Source: Acidobacteriota bacterium
Lineage (GTDB): Bacteria > Acidobacteriota > Vicinamibacteria > Vicinamibacterales > CAVVIG01
Length of the DNA stretch: 50,521 bases
Reading direction: 5' to 3'
Assembly: GCA_003222535.1 (NCBI GenBank)
Contig: QHWJ01000383.1
Coordinates: 1 to 50,521 of the forward strand
Shown: positions 9,025 to 16,600 of the stretch, piece by piece
Position numbering within the stretch: the stretch's first letter is position 1
Layout: each line of letters starts with the position of its first letter
The notes under the pieces: generated by a model
The model's input: the letters and a program-made list of their open reading frames with translations, nothing else
What the model was told of the DNA's origin: nothing
Database searches by the model: none
Translations under genes and position numbers: made by a program

Positions 9025-10338
9025 TCAGGCCTCCCTCACGCCGGGATGCCGAACGAGAAAGTAGATCGCGACGAGAACGAGCAGCACGCCGTTGATCCCG
9101 ATGACCGTGGGCGCGCCGATGAGCGTCGCGAGGTAGCCGCTGACGAGGCTGCCGAGCGGCATGCCGCCGCGGAACGCCAGCATGTAGATGCTCATCACGC
9201 GCCCGCGCATCTCGTTCGGCGCGAGGAGCTGGATGAGCGACGTGACGGTCGAGAAGACGATCATCAGCGCCGCGCCGGTGAAGAACAGCAGGATGTCGCT
9301 CAGCCAGAGCATCCGCGACGCCGCGAATGCCAGGATGAGCATGCCGTACAGCGCCTGCACGACGAGCGCGGTCAGCCCCATCCGCTTGAACTTGCCGAGC
9401 CACGCGATGATCAGCGCGCCCACGATCGACCCGGCGCCCGAAAACGCCATCAGATGGCTGTACGTGCTGGCGCCCTCGTGAAACACCCGCTGCGCGAACA
9501 CCGGCAGGAACGTCAGCACCGCAAACCCGAGGAACGTCGTCGTCGCCGCGAGCACGATGAAGGCGACGAGGCTCGCGTGATGGCGCACGTAGGACAGGCC
9601 GATCTGCAGATCCTCACGCATGCCTTTGGAGGCCGCCGGCGGAATGTGCTTCACGTGCAGCATCATCAGCGTGTTGATCACGACGACGAACGACAGCGCG
9701 TTGAGCGCGAAGCACGCGTTCATCGCCTGCGGCTCGCTGTAGCCCCACTTCGCGAACACCACCAGCGTCGCGCCGAAGAGCAGCGGTCCGACCACCCGCG
9801 CGACGTTGAACTGGATCGAGTTGAGCGCGACGGCGTTGGGCAGATCTTTTTTGTCGACGAGCGACGGAATCAGCGACTGATACGCGGGGCCGCCGAACGC
9901 CTGCGCCACCCCCGTCGTGAACGACAGCAGCAGGATGTGCCAGATCTGCACCACCTGCAGATACATGAGCAGCGCCAGCGTGGCCGACGTCGCCATCTGC
10001 ACGTACTGCGACGCCATGAGCGTCCGCCGGCGATCGTGCCGATCGGCGAGCACGCCGCCGATGAGCGTGAAGAGGATGATCGGCAGCTGCTGCAGGAAGG
10101 CGTCGAGACCCAGGTAGAACGGCGACTTCGTCAGCGTGAGGACGAGCCAGTTCTGCGCGACGATCTGCATCCACGTGCCGATGCTCGAGGTGCAGGCGCC
10201 GAACCACTGCACGCGGAAGTCGCGGTACGTGAACGCCGCCAGCATGCGGCGCATCGCCCGCTCGCCTATGGAAGGCGTCGGTGTGATGGCGGCCTCAGCG
10301 GTGGTCGTGGCGGCTTGCGCCTGGATGGGTTCGGCCAA
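9025..10338 (-). CDS. MFS transporter, EntS-like
   Basis: Inner-membrane transporter of 437 residues with about twelve hydrophobic spans. The first half has GTWMQIVAQNWLVLTLTKSP and GGVLADRHDRRRTLMASQ (loop 2-3 signature G-x-x-x-D-R-x-x-R-R), then AFGGPAYQSLIPSLV and ALNSIQFNVARVVGPLLFG. These match the MFS_3/enterobactin-exporter-like group, usually proton-coupled drug or siderophore exporters. The start is TTG at 10338. A TAGACT box (10345-10350) sits six bases before it, so the transcript may be leaderless. The gene is divergent from imuA. Confidence 0.85.
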   Translation of the reverse strand: MAEPIQAQAATTTAEAAITPTPSIGERAMRRMLAAFTYRDFRVQWFGACTSSIGTWMQIVAQNWLVLTLTKSPFYLGLDAFLQQLPIILFTLIGGVLADRHDRRRTLMASQYVQMATSATLALLMYLQVVQIWHILLLSFTTGVAQAFGGPAYQSLIPSLVDKKDLPNAVALNSIQFNVARVVGPLLFGATLVVFAKWGYSEPQAMNACFALNALSFVVVINTLMMLHVKHIPPAASKGMREDLQIGLSYVRHHASLVAFIVLAATTTFLGFAVLTFLPVFAQRVFHEGASTYSHLMAFSGAGSIVGALIIAWLGKFKRMGLTALVVQALYGMLILAFAASRMLWLSDILLFFTGAALMIVFSTVTSLIQLLAPNEMRGRVMSIYMLAFRGGMPLGSLVSGYLATLIGAPTVIGINGVLLVLVAIYFLVRHPGVREA

Positions 10339-10344
10339 AGAGTC

Positions 10345-10350
10345 AGTCTA
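10345..10350 (-). promoter_or_regulatory. -10 box for leaderless MFS transcript
   Basis: On the minus strand TAGACT lies exactly six bases before the TTG start at 10338. This is the TANNNT-N6/7-start spacing of leaderless genes. Confidence 0.4.
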
Positions 10351-10406
10351 AACGGATGTAGGTCAGGGCTTTAGCCCTTCCGGGGCACTCGCGTATCTTA
10401 CAACAC

Positions 10407-10435
10407 TTGATCGGGTCCGGGGCCTGCCGTATACT
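10407..10435 (+). promoter_or_regulatory. Sigma70-type promoter of the mutasome operon
   Basis: TTGATC (10407-10412) and TATACT (10430-10435) are separated by 17 bases, giving a start point near 10442. It is the only good promoter seen before imuA and would serve imuA-imuB-dinB-dnaE2. Confidence 0.65.
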
Positions 10436-10441
10436 TCGTCA

Positions 10442-10463
10442 AAGGCGAACATAAGGCGAAAAT
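10442..10463 (+). promoter_or_regulatory. Candidate SOS operator, 11-base direct repeat
   Basis: Two 11-base copies lie head to tail: AAGGCGAACAT (10442-10452) and AAGGCGAAAAT (10453-10463), differing at one base. Read as half-sites this is GAAC-N7-GAAA, one base from GAAC-N7-GAAC, the complement of the direct-repeat LexA box GTTC-N7-GTTC known from Alphaproteobacteria. It sits right at the predicted transcription start, where a repressor would block. Whether the LexA of this lineage reads it is unknown. Confidence 0.45.
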
Positions 10464-10466
10464 ACG

Positions 10467-11225
10467 ATGGCTCTTGCACGCGCCGGCCTCGAATCGCTCC
10501 TTCGCGCCCGCCAGCTCGATCGCACGTTGACGACGGCGCTGCCCGAGATCGATCCACGGGATGAATCCGCCCTCGCGCCGTCCGGCATTACCGCCTTAGA
10601 CGCGCGGCTCGGCGGGGGGTTTCCCAGGGGGCAGTTGTCCGAGCTCGTCGGTTTGCGGTCGTCGGGGCGCACCAGCCTTCAGCTGCAGATGCTGGCCGCC
10701 GCCACCGCGCGAGGCGAGATCGCCGCCATTGTCGATGCGCTCGACATGCTCGACGTCGCGTCAGCGGCGTCCGCCGGCGTCGATCTCGAGCGGCTGCTGT
10801 GGATCCGCGGTCACGTCGTTTCGAATCCCGGGATGTGCCGGGATCTCAACCAGCGCGCGCTCGAGCAGGCGATTCGTGCGCTGACGCTCGTCCTCCAGGC
10901 CGGCAATTTCGGTCTCGTCGTCTTCGACGCCGCCGAGGCGCCGGCCGACGCGGTGCGCCGGCTGCCGTTCACGACGTGGCTGCGGCTGCAGCGCATCATC
11001 GAAGGCAGCCCGACGGCGTGCGTGCTCGTGGGCACCGAGCCGATGGCGAGGAGCTCGGCGGGGCTCACGCTGAAATTAGGAAGTGGAAACGTGGAATGTG
11101 GCGCTCGTTTTCAGGGCCGGTTGTTCGACGGCCTTGATGTGCAGGCGCGTGTGGTTCGAGCCCGTGCGCGTGAGAAAGAGGAGGCGACCGCGATATTCAG
11201 CACGGTCGCATCGGACTGTGCCTAG
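10467..11225 (+). CDS. imuA: ImuA, RecA-like mutasome protein
   Basis: RecA-fold protein of 252 residues. A Walker-A-like loop GLRSSGRTSLQL (about residues 62-73) follows GITALDARLGGGFPRGQLSEL, the usual ImuA opening. The loop has Arg in place of the catalytic Lys. Later segments (IAAIVDALDMLD; GNFGLVVFDAAEAPADAVRRLPFTTWLRLQRIIEGSPTACVLVGTEP) match the Walker-B and core strands. In known ImuA-ImuB-DnaE2 systems ImuA supports damage-induced mutagenesis with the other two proteins. ATG start at 10467. The gene heads the operon behind a good promoter and a candidate SOS operator. Its 3' end overlaps the likely imuB start by eight bases. Confidence 0.85.
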   Translation: MALARAGLESLLRARQLDRTLTTALPEIDPRDESALAPSGITALDARLGGGFPRGQLSELVGLRSSGRTSLQLQMLAAATARGEIAAIVDALDMLDVASAASAGVDLERLLWIRGHVVSNPGMCRDLNQRALEQAIRALTLVLQAGNFGLVVFDAAEAPADAVRRLPFTTWLRLQRIIEGSPTACVLVGTEPMARSSAGLTLKLGSGNVECGARFQGRLFDGLDVQARVVRARAREKEEATAIFSTVASDCA

Positions 11226-12987
11226 CCCCCGGCCCCCAGTCCCCAGCCCCCTGTACGCGTGCATCTATCGCCCCCCTGAGCCTGAATGTAGGGCGACCCT
11301 TTCAGGGTCGCCAAACCTTTCAGGGTCGCCGGGTGGCGAGTCTGAAAGGCTCGCCCTCCATGCGATCGCCCAGGAGTTCTCGCCGCGCTACGAACGGCAC
11401 CGCGACGATCTCGTGTCGATCGACGTCAGCGGGCTGGCGCGGCTGGTCGGTCCGGCGCGGGCCATCGGCGAGGAGCTCGGCCGCGAAGCGGCCGCGCGCG
11501 GCGTCCGCGCGCACGTCGCCGTTGCCGGCACGCGCATGGCGGCGCTCGTCCTCGCGCTCGCACGTCCGGGGCTGACCGTTATCCCGCGCGGTGAAGAGGC
11601 GGCAGCGCTCGCAATGATTCCCATCGGCATCCTCGAAAAAATCCACGATGACGATCGAGCGCGGAGCTCGCATCCTTCGACAGGCTCAGGACGAGCGCTC
11701 ATGGTGAGCGTGTCGAACCATGCGGTCTTTGCGTTCAAAAGGTGGGGACTGAAGACGCTGGGAGAACTGGCGGCACTGCCGGCTGCCGATCTCGTGTCGC
11801 GGCTCGGCCGGCCGGCGACGATGTGGCAGGCGATCGCGCGCGGCGAGGACATCCGGCCGCTCGTGCCGACGCTGGCCGAGGAACGCTTCGAGTCGTCGCT
11901 CGAGCTGGAGTGGCCGATCGAGGACCTCGAGCCGCTATCGTTCGTCCTCACGCGGCTGCTCGAGCCGCTGGCGACGCGCCTCGAGCGCCGCGATCGCGGC
12001 GCTGCGGTGCTGCACGTCCTGCTGGGCCTCGTGACACATCCTTCGACACGCTCAGGACGAGGTGAGGCCGTCGAACCACGCGAGACCTGCGTGCGGCGTC
12101 TGGAGCTGCCGTCGCCAGTGCGTGACGTGCGCACGCTGCGGACGCTCGCGCTCCTCGACCTGGAGTCGCATCCGCCGGCCGCCGCCGTCGAGTGCGTCAC
12201 CATCGTCATCGATCCGACGCCGGGCCGGGTGCTGCAGCACCGGCTGTTCACGCGCGCGCACCCGACACCGGAACAGCTCTCGACGCTCGTCGCGCGGCTC
12301 GGCGCGCTGATGGGGTCCGATCGCTTCGGCGCGCCGGCGACGGTCGATTCGTTTCGGCCCGGCGCGTTCGCGATGACGCCATTTGCCACCGACCACGACA
12401 AGACGGGTGAACGCAAAGCGTGTGAGCTCATGGTTCGACAAGCTCACCATGAGCGACGGGGTCAGCAAGCTCACCACGAGCGACCGCTCATCCTGAGCCT
12501 GTCGAAGGATGAGCCTTTTGCGGTTAAACGTGGTGAGCCCCCAGTCCCCAGTCCCCAGCCCCGTCTTGTGTCTGCCCTGCGCCGCTGCCGCCAGCCCGTC
12601 CCCGCGCGCGTGGCGGTCGCCGATGGCCGCCCGGTGCGCGTCACCACCGATCGTCGCGGCTTCACCGGCGGAACAGTCGTGCGGTCCGCGGGGCCGTGGC
12701 GCACCTCCGGGAACTGGTGGTCGGGTGGGTCGGATAGGTCAAGTGGGTCGGGCAGGTTGGGTGAGTCGGGTGGGTCGGGAGAGTCGGGCAGGAGGTCGGG
12801 TAGTACAGGTGAGTCAGGTGGGGAAAGCTCGGTGTCCTCAACCCACCAGGCCCACCTGACCCACGCGACCCACCTGACCTCGTGGGACCGCGACGAGTGG
12901 GACGTGGCGCTCGGCGACGGCGCGGTCTATCGGATTTTTTACGAACGCGATACCGATCGCTGGTTCATCGATGCCATCGTGGATTGA
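11218..12987 (+). CDS. imuB: ImuB, Y-family polymerase-like mutasome adaptor
   Basis: The Y-family core is clear: LYACIYRP at the N terminus, LVSIDVSGLARLVGPARAIGEEL (palm), FKRWGLKTLGELAALPAADLVSRLG (helix-hairpin-helix) and the little-finger-like SLELEWPIEDLEPLSFVLTRLLEP. The C-terminal part ends in WDVALGDGAVYRIFYERD. ImuB links ImuA, DnaE2 and the beta clamp and is usually catalytically inactive. I place the start at GTG 11218, overlapping imuA; the native ATG before YACIY appears replaced by CTG next to a C-rich repeat. The gene is interrupted, always in frame, by at least seven repeat insertions: 11226-11252, 11286-11360, 11671-11722, 12037-12082, 12429-12512, 12538-12563 and 12716-12879. 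Confidence 0.85.
   Translation: MPSPRPPVPSPLYACIYRPPEPECRATLSGSPNLSGSPGGESERLALHAIAQEFSPRYERHRDDLVSIDVSGLARLVGPARAIGEELGREAAARGVRAHVAVAGTRMAALVLALARPGLTVIPRGEEAAALAMIPIGILEKIHDDDRARSSHPSTGSGRALMVSVSNHAVFAFKRWGLKTLGELAALPAADLVSRLGRPATMWQAIARGEDIRPLVPTLAEERFESSLELEWPIEDLEPLSFVLTRLLEPLATRLERRDRGAAVLHVLLGLVTHPSTRSGRGEAVEPRETCVRRLELPSPVRDVRTLRTLALLDLESHPPAAAVECVTIVIDPTPGRVLQHRLFTRAHPTPEQLSTLVARLGALMGSDRFGAPATVDSFRPGAFAMTPFATDHDKTGERKACELMVRQAHHERRGQQAHHERPLILSLSKDEPFAVKRGEPPVPSPQPRLVSALRRCRQPVPARVAVADGRPVRVTTDRRGFTGGTVVRSAGPWRTSGNWWSGGSDRSSGSGRLGESGGSGESGRRSGSTGESGGESSVSSTHQAHLTHATHLTSWDRDEWDVALGDGAVYRIFYERDTDRWFIDAIVD
11226..11252. repeat. CCCCAGT-type heptamer run at the imuB start
   Basis: C-rich run containing CCCCAGT and CCCCAGC units. 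It spans the imuA-imuB junction and encodes the odd PSPRPPVPSP start of ImuB. Similar runs occur at 12538-12563 and 16711-16728. Confidence 0.65.
11286..11360. repeat. Palindromic repeat inserted in imuB
   Basis: Contains a perfect hairpin, arms 11292-11300 (GGCGACCCT) and 11304-11312 (AGGGTCGCC), loop TTC, followed by a partial copy and a GAGTCTGAAAGGCTCGCCCT end. The same hairpin recurs at 16204-16224 in dnaE2 and 18604-18624 between genes. Confidence 0.8.
11671..11722. repeat. CATCCTTCGACA-type dispersed repeat in imuB, copy 1
   Basis: Begins CATCCTTCGACAGGCTCAGG and ends near TGTCGAACCATG. Translated in frame as HPSTGSGRALMVSVSNH. The same family occurs at 12037-12082, 12429-12512 and 34066-34117. 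Confidence 0.75.
12037..12082. repeat. CATCCTTCGACA-type dispersed repeat in imuB, copy 2
   Basis: Starts CATCCTTCGACACGCTCAGG and ends with GTCGAACCACG. Read in frame as HPSTRSGRGEAVEPRE inside the ImuB little-finger region. Confidence 0.75.
12429..12512. repeat. CATCCTTCGACA-type dispersed repeat in imuB, copy 3 (inverted)
   Basis: Reverse-oriented longer copy: TGGTTCGACAAGCTCACC at one end, TGAGCCTGTCGAAGGATG at the other. It encodes MVRQAHHERRGQQAHHERP and LILSLSKDEP, a peptide type I associate with this dispersed repeat. Confidence 0.75.
12538..12563. repeat. CCCCAGT heptamer run in imuB
   Basis: Tandem CCCCAGT units read as EPPVPSPQP. Same word as at 11226-11252. Confidence 0.65.
12716..12879. 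repeat. Nine-base tandem-word hairpin inside imuB
   Basis: The left arm is a run of 9-base words of the type GTGGGTCGG (12719 to about 12821). After a short turn the right arm carries complementary words such as CCCACCTGA (12841-12878). Because 9 is a multiple of 3 it stays in frame and encodes a Gly/Ser-rich stretch (SGGSDRSSGSGRLGESGGSG) then HQAHLTHATHLT. Confidence 0.8.
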
Positions 12988-13005
12988 CCAACCATCGTGG
13001 ATTGA
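12974..13005 (+). repeat. 18-base-period duplication over the imuB stop codon
   Basis: CCATCGTGGATTGA occurs at 12974-12987, where it holds the imuB stop, and again at 12992-13005. It looks like a recent tandem duplication and leaves the dinB-like SD (AAGGAGG) intact. Confidence 0.7.
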
Positions 13006-13021
13006 AGAAGGAGGGGACGAG

Positions 13022-13522
13022 ATGACGATCGCCGATCTGTTGCTGCCCGAAGTCGATCAGGAAATGGCCATCACCCGTCGCGTGCTGGAGCGTGTGCCGG
13101 ACGACAGGCTGGGATGGAAGCCGCACGACCGATCGTGGTCGATGGGCGATCTCGCGAGCCACATCGTCAACATGATCAAGTGGACCGATGTGACGATGAA
13201 CCAGACGGAATTCGACATGGCGACCGTGTCGCCCGAGCAGATGAACCAGGCGGCGACCTCACGCGCGCAGCTGCTGGAATGGTTCGACGCGAACGCCGCC
13301 GCGGCGCGTCAGGCGCTCGCCAAAAACGACGCCGACTACTTCGTGCCGTGGACGCTGAAGCAGGGCGACAAGGTGTACTTCACGATGCCCCGCTACACGT
13401 GCGTGCGCAGCTTTTGTGTGAACCACATCGTGCATCACCGCGCGCAGTTGACCGTCTACCTGCGCCTCAACAACATCCCCGTGCCCTCCATCTATGGTCC
13501 GTCGGCGGACGAAGGCATGTAG
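13022..13522 (+). CDS. DinB-family (YfiT/DinB four-helix) protein in the mutasome operon
   Basis: About 166 residues. I choose the ATG at 13022 because a strong SD (AAGGAGGGGA) precedes it, over an upstream in-frame ATG at 12971 inside imuB. The DinB-like four-helix bundle is supported by the metal-ligand His pattern: WSMGDLASHIVNMIKW (first His) and VNHIVHHRAQLTVYLRLNNIPVPSIYG (His pair before the C-terminal helix). Members often use thiol cofactors such as bacillithiol or mycothiol, or have unknown roles; Bacillus dinB is damage-inducible, which fits a place between imuB and dnaE2. It is unrelated to DNA polymerase IV, which is also called DinB. Confidence 0.8.
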   Translation: MTIADLLLPEVDQEMAITRRVLERVPDDRLGWKPHDRSWSMGDLASHIVNMIKWTDVTMNQTEFDMATVSPEQMNQAATSRAQLLEWFDANAAAARQALAKNDADYFVPWTLKQGDKVYFTMPRYTCVRSFCVNHIVHHRAQLTVYLRLNNIPVPSIYGPSADEGM

Positions 13523-13657
13523 CAACTGCCAACTCTCAACGCTCAACTCTCAATTCTGACGTCTCGACACTGAACGCTGAGACGTGAGCGTTGAGACGTG
13601 AGCGTTGAGACGTGAGCGTTGAGACGCTGAGCATTGAGCGTTGAAAGTTGAGCGTTG
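13523..13657. repeat. Seven-base tandem-word hairpin upstream of dnaE2
   Basis: Left arm of heptamers CAACTCT, CAACGCT, CAACTCT, CAATTCT; right arm alternating GAGACGT and GAGCGTT, then GAAAGTT and GAGCGTT. The arms are reverse complements in outline (CAACGCT versus AGCGTTG). The element fills the whole dinB-dnaE2 gap and runs into the dnaE2 start codon, leaving no room for a normal SD. Confidence 0.85.
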
Positions 13658-16600
13658 ATGTACGTCGAATTGCACGCAGCGTCAGCGTTCAGCTTTCTGC
13701 AGGGGGCGTCGCTCCCCGAAGCGCTCGTCGAACGGGCGGCCGAGCTCCGCTACTCCGCCGTCGCGCTCCTCGATCGCGACGGTGTCTACGGCGCGCCGCG
13801 ATTTCACAAGGCGGCGCTCCACGCCGGGCTTCGTCCGATCGTCGGCGCGGAGCTGACCGTCGCGAATTCAGAATTCGGAATTCAGAATTCAGAATTCGTC
13901 CTCCCTGTCCTCTGCGAAAGCGCGGACGGGTACCGGAATCTCTGCCGGCTGATCACGCGCATGAAAATGCGCGCGCCGAAAGGCGAAGGTGCGCTGACGC
14001 TGGAGGAGCTCGAGGGCGCCACCGCCGGGCTCGTGGCGCTGGCCGGGCGCGCGGCGCTCGATGGCCGGCGGCACGGCGTCGGCGGCCTGCTCGATCGCCT
14101 CGTGGGCGTGTTCGGCCGCGCCCGCGTGTACGTCGAGCTGCAGCGTCATTTCCGCCGCGACGAAGAGCGCGACAACGAAGCGCTCGTCAGCCTGGCGGCG
14201 TCATTCCGTGTGCCGACGATCGCGACCAACGGCGTCCGGTTCGCGACGCCGGCCGGGCGGCCGCTCTTCGATGTCCTCACCTGCATCCACCGTCACACCG
14301 ATCTGGTCGCCGGGGGCCGGCGGCTCGCCCCGAACGCCGAGCGGTATCTCAAGCCGCCCGCCGAGATGGCGGCGCTGTTCCGCGATCGCCTCGACGCGGT
14401 CGCGCGCACGCGCGAGCTCGCCGATCGCCTGCAGTACACGATGGCCGATCTCGGCTACCGCTTTCCGGACTATCCGGTGCCGCCCGGCGACACGCAGATC
14501 TCGTTCCTGCGCGGCATCACCGATGTCGGCGCGCGCGAGCGGTACCGGCCGTACCACGACCGCGCCCGTGCGCAGATCGCGCGCGAGCTGGATCTCATCG
14601 AGAAGTTGCAGCTCGCCGGCTACTTCCTCATCGTCTGGGACATCGTCAATTTCTGCCGGCAGCACGACATCCTCGTGCAGGGACGCGGGTCGGCCGCCAA
14701 CAGCGCCGTCTGCTACAGCCTCGGCATCACGGCCGTCGATCCGGTCGGGATGGATCTGCTGTTCGAGCGGTTTCTGTCGGAGGAGCGCGGCGAGTGGCCC
14801 GACATCGATCTCGATCTGCCGAGCGGCGACCGGCGCGAGCGGGTCATCCAGCATGTCTACGAAAAATACGGGCGCCTCGGCGCGGCGATGACGGCCAACG
14901 TCATCACGTATCGCGGGCGCAGCGCGGCGCGCGAGGTGGGGAAGGTGCTCGGCTTCGATCCGGTGCAGGTCGATCGGCTGGCCAGGGTGATGAACAACTT
15001 CGAGTTCGTCGATCCGGGCGATTCGCTGCCGCGCCAGATGTCGGCGGTCGGCCTCGATCCGCAGTCGGATCGCGTCCGCCTGTTCGCGCGCCTCTGGGGC
15101 GAGATGCAGGACCTGCCGCGGCATCTGGGGCAGCATTCGGGCGGGATGGTGATCTGTCAGGGGCAGCTCGACGCCGTGGTGCCGCTCGAAAACGCCAGCA
15201 TGCCGGGCCGCGTCGTCGTCCAGTGGGACAAGGACGACTGCGCCGACATGGGGATTGTGAAAGTCGATCTGCTCGGGCTGGGCATGATGGCGGTTCTGCA
15301 GGATGCCATTGCACTCGTGAATGGTGACGCCGCAAGTCTCAAGTCTGAAGTGGGAACTCTGGCACGCTCAGACTTCAACCTTCAGACTTCAGACTTGTCC
15401 CGACGTCCCGTCCTCGATCTCGCCCATCTGCCGCAGGACGATCCGGCCGTCTACAAGATGCTCTGCGACGCCGACACGATCGGTGTCTTCCAGGTGGAGT
15501 CGCGCGCGCAGATGGCGACGCTGCCGCGCCTCAAGCCGAAGGCGTTCTACGACATCGTCGTGCAGGTGGCAATCATCCGGCCCGGACCGATCGTGGGGCA
15601 GATGGTCCATCCCTATTTGAATCGCCGGGCCGGGCGCGAAGAGGTCCGCTACGCGCATCCGTCGCTCGAGCCGATTCTCGCGCGGACGCTCGGCGTCCCG
15701 CTGTTCCAGGAGCAACTCCTGCGGATCGCGATGGTCGCCGCCGGCTTCACCGGCGGGCAGGCGGAAGACCTGCGCCGCGCGATGGGCTTCAAGCGATCCG
15801 AGAAGCGGATGAAGCAGATCGAGGTGGCTCTGCGCGAGGGGATGGCTCGCAACGGCATCACCGGCGACGCGGCGCAGCAGATCATCACATCGATCGCGTC
15901 GTTCGCGCTGTACGGCTTCCCCGAGTCGCACGCGGCGAGCTTCGCGCTGCTCGCCTACGCGAGCGCGTACCTCAAGGCGCATTTCCCGGCGGCGTTCTAC
16001 ACGGCGCTGCTGAACAACCAGCCGATGGGGTTCTATCACCCGTCGACGCTCGTGAAGGACGCGCAGCGCCGCGGCGTGCGCTTTCATCCGATCGACGTCC
16101 AGATCTCGGACTGGAACTGCACCGTCGAAGCCGACGGCGCGATCCGCCTCGGCCTGCGCTACGTGCACGGACTGCGCGAGCAGGCCGGCCGCGCGATCTG
16201 TAGGGCGACCCTTTCAGGGTTGCCGGGTAGCGCGAAGGCTTCAGCCGGGCGCCATGTAGGGCACCGCTTTAGCGGTGCCGATCACGGTACTGACGCGGAC
16301 CGCTGCCCGAAATGCGGGTGTGATGACGCGTCGATGCTCGAGCGCGTGGACGACCGGCGCTGGTTCTGCAACAACTGCTCGCACGACTGGAGCCGCTCGC
16401 CTCAAAGGCTCGCGCTCCAGCAGCAGCGCGAAGGCGAACGATTCAAGTCGCTCGACGATCTCGTCGCCCGCGCGGGCCTGCGGCGCGACGAGGTGGTCAC
16501 GCTCGCCGACGTCGGCGCGCTCAACGCGTTCGGCTACGATCGCCGCTCCGCATTGTGGCAGGCCGAGCGCGCGATTCGCCCGTCAGGCGAGCTGTTTGAA

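Noticed and set aside
13523-13657. Tandem repeats that might suggest a CRISPR array
   Set aside because: Units are 7 bases with no unique spacers, and there are no cas genes.
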